Below are positions 31,014 through 32,229 of a stretch of 32,229 bases of DNA, piece by piece. Within the stretch, counting starts at the first letter, position 1, and each line of letters starts with the position of its first letter. The notes below the pieces were generated by a model. It saw nothing but the letters and a program-made list of their open reading frames with translations, was not told where the DNA came from and did not search any database. Location: NCBI GenBank assembly GCA_028868735.1, contig JAGWTW010000035.1, forward strand, positions 1 to 32,229. Direction: 5' to 3'. Origin of the DNA: Hyphomicrobiales bacterium. Its GTDB lineage: Bacteria > Pseudomonadota > Alphaproteobacteria > Rhizobiales > Beijerinckiaceae. The translations under genes were made by a program, and so were the position numbers.

Positions 31014-32229
31014 ATGGATTTCAATCTGCCAAAGGAGATCACCGACTATCTCGTCGAGCTCGACGATTTCGTCGTGCGGGAGATCAAGCCGCTCGAAAAT
31101 CAGGACGACAACATCCGTTTCTTCGATCATCGGCGCGAATGGGCCCGCACCGATTTCGAGAACGGCGGCCTGCCGCGCCGGGAATGGGAGCTGCTGCTGC
31201 GCGAGGCCAAGAACCGCGCGGACAAGGCGGGGCACCTGCGCTTTGCGCTGCCGAAACGCTACGGCGGCAAGGACGGCTCCAATCTGGCGATGGCGACGAT
31301 CCGCGAACATTTCGCGGCGCAGGGCCTCGGCCTGCACAACGATCTGCAAAACGAGCATTCGATCGTCGGCAATTTTCCCGTGGTCATCATGCTCGACACC
31401 TACGGGCGCGAGGATCAGAAGAAGGCGCTGATCCCCGGCCAGTTCACCGGCGAGACGCGGATCTGTTTCGGCCTGACGGAAGCCGCGCACGGATCGGACG
31501 CGACGCACATGGGCACGCGCGCCGTTCCCGAGACGCGCGGCGGCAAGGCCGGCTGGCGCATCGACGGCGAGAAGATGTGGATCACGGGCATGCATCACGC
31601 CACGCATTGCGCGGTGTTCGCCCGCACCTCGGGCAAGGACGGCGACGCCAGGGGCATCTCCTGCTTCCTCGTGCCGGTGCCGATCGAAGGCCTCGTGATC
31701 GAGGAGTTCATGTGGACGTTCAACATGCCGACCGACCATCCGCGTCTGTCGCTGACGAACGTCTGGGTTCCCGAAGACGCGCTGTTCGGCGATCTCGACC
31801 GCGGCCTCGCGCTCGCGCAATGTTTCGTGCACGAGAACCGTATCCGGCAGGCGGCGAGCTCGCTCGGCGCCGCCGTGTTCTGCATCGAAGAAAGCGTCAA
31901 ATACGCACGCCAGCGTTCGCCGTTCGGCAAGCCGCTCGCCACCAACCAGGCGATCCAGTTTCCATTGGTCGAACTTGCGACGCAGGCCGAAATGCTGCGC
32001 CTCCTCATCCGCAAGACCGCGTGGGAGATGGACCGCACCGAGCGCGCGGGCCTCGAGCACAAGCTCTCCGACAAGGTGTCCATGTGCAATTACTGGGCGA
32101 ACCGCCTGTGCGGGCAGGCGGCCGACCGCGCGATCCAGGTGCATGGCGGCATCGGCTATTCCCGCCACAAGCCGTTCGAACACATCTACCGCCACCACCG
32201 CCGCTACCGCATCACCGAAGGCAGCGAGG
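31014..32229 (+). CDS. Acyl-CoA dehydrogenase, ACAD10/11-like (3' end outside window)
   Basis: Oxidises an acyl-CoA to the 2-enoyl-CoA with FAD and passes electrons to electron-transfer flavoprotein. 405 codons are present, nearly the whole protein. FAD- and substrate-binding segments are CFGLTEAAHGSDATHMGTRA, GEKMWITGMHHATHC, YARQRSPFGKPLATNQAIQF and QVHGGIGYSRHKPFEHIYR. The window stops within RYRITEGSE, where acyl-CoA dehydrogenases have the conserved (I/T)xEG(T/S)xE segment, so the last 20 or so residues are missing. A GGGAG ribosome binding site (31003-31007) precedes the ATG. Third gene of the kinase/DUF6285/dehydrogenase set; by analogy with ACAD10/11 it may act on 4-hydroxy or phosphorylated acyl-CoA, which is not shown by the sequence. 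Confidence 0.93.
   Translation, partial: MDFNLPKEITDYLVELDDFVVREIKPLENQDDNIRFFDHRREWARTDFENGGLPRREWELLLREAKNRADKAGHLRFALPKRYGGKDGSNLAMATIREHFAAQGLGLHNDLQNEHSIVGNFPVVIMLDTYGREDQKKALIPGQFTGETRICFGLTEAAHGSDATHMGTRAVPETRGGKAGWRIDGEKMWITGMHHATHCAVFARTSGKDGDARGISCFLVPVPIEGLVIEEFMWTFNMPTDHPRLSLTNVWVPEDALFGDLDRGLALAQCFVHENRIRQAASSLGAAVFCIEESVKYARQRSPFGKPLATNQAIQFPLVELATQAEMLRLLIRKTAWEMDRTERAGLEHKLSDKVSMCNYWANRLCGQAADRAIQVHGGIGYSRHKPFEHIYRHHRRYRITEGSE

Overview
The window is a high-GC, gene-dense stretch of an alphaproteobacterial chromosome. The order Hyphomicrobiales (Rhizobiales) is the best guess. Support comes from the malic enzyme/mutS neighbourhood, a Usg-family protein, a Tad-like protein, the split XdhC/CoxDE maturation genes and dispersed palindromic repeats of the type common in that order. 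The genus cannot be fixed from sequence alone. No rRNA, tRNA, CRISPR array, transposase or phage gene was seen.

Layout. 1-5676: a two-domain malic enzyme (minus strand, 3' end outside the window), a GNAT acetyltransferase and mutS. 5677-7272: an AT-richer leader and an isolated Tad/TadG-like secreted protein. 7385-8955: a two-gene CoA-transferase-fold operon (minus). 9041-10259: a palindromic repeat, a small papain/C39-like cysteine hydrolase candidate and infC, which very probably starts at ATT. 10393-13833: a GT4 glycosyltransferase, an ABHD10-like hydrolase and a secreted L,D-transpeptidase behind a CtrA-box-like motif. 13901-15870: E1 alpha and beta subunits of a 2-oxoacid dehydrogenase with no E2 or E3 next to them. 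15905-16881: usg and a DoxX membrane protein.

16892-21965 (minus) is a molybdenum-hydroxylase maturation operon. In transcription order it holds a MoxR/CoxD ATPase, a CoxE VWA protein, the XdhC N-part, the XdhC C-part, a MoeA-like protein and a MobA/MocA-like nucleotidyltransferase. No structural oxidase or dehydrogenase genes are in the window. Two joins are notable: the XdhC halves are in the same frame and separated only by TAG followed by ATG, and the MoeA-like and MobA-like parts overlap by 17 nt in different frames.

22120-32229 is an acyl-CoA catabolic region. It starts with a PcaD-like hydrolase carrying a histone-H1-like Lys/Ala tail. A minus-strand operon follows: crotonase, CaiB/racemase-like protein, SDR, a second crotonase lacking both usual glutamates, and a LivK-like binding protein. 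A divergent plus-strand set holds a thiolase, an APH-like kinase, a DUF6285-type protein and an acyl-CoA dehydrogenase cut by the window end. The shared divergent promoter carries a palindrome that looks like a TetR-type operator. Together these genes suggest breakdown of a branched or alicyclic carboxylic acid through CoA thioesters; the substrate is not evident.

Nothing here is convincingly a new defence or mobile system. The most unusual points are the H1-like tail with an embedded opposite-strand terminator, the TAG-ATG split XdhC with orphan Mo maturation genes, the cysteine-hydrolase gene that ends inside a palindromic repeat, and the crotonase with substituted catalytic residues.
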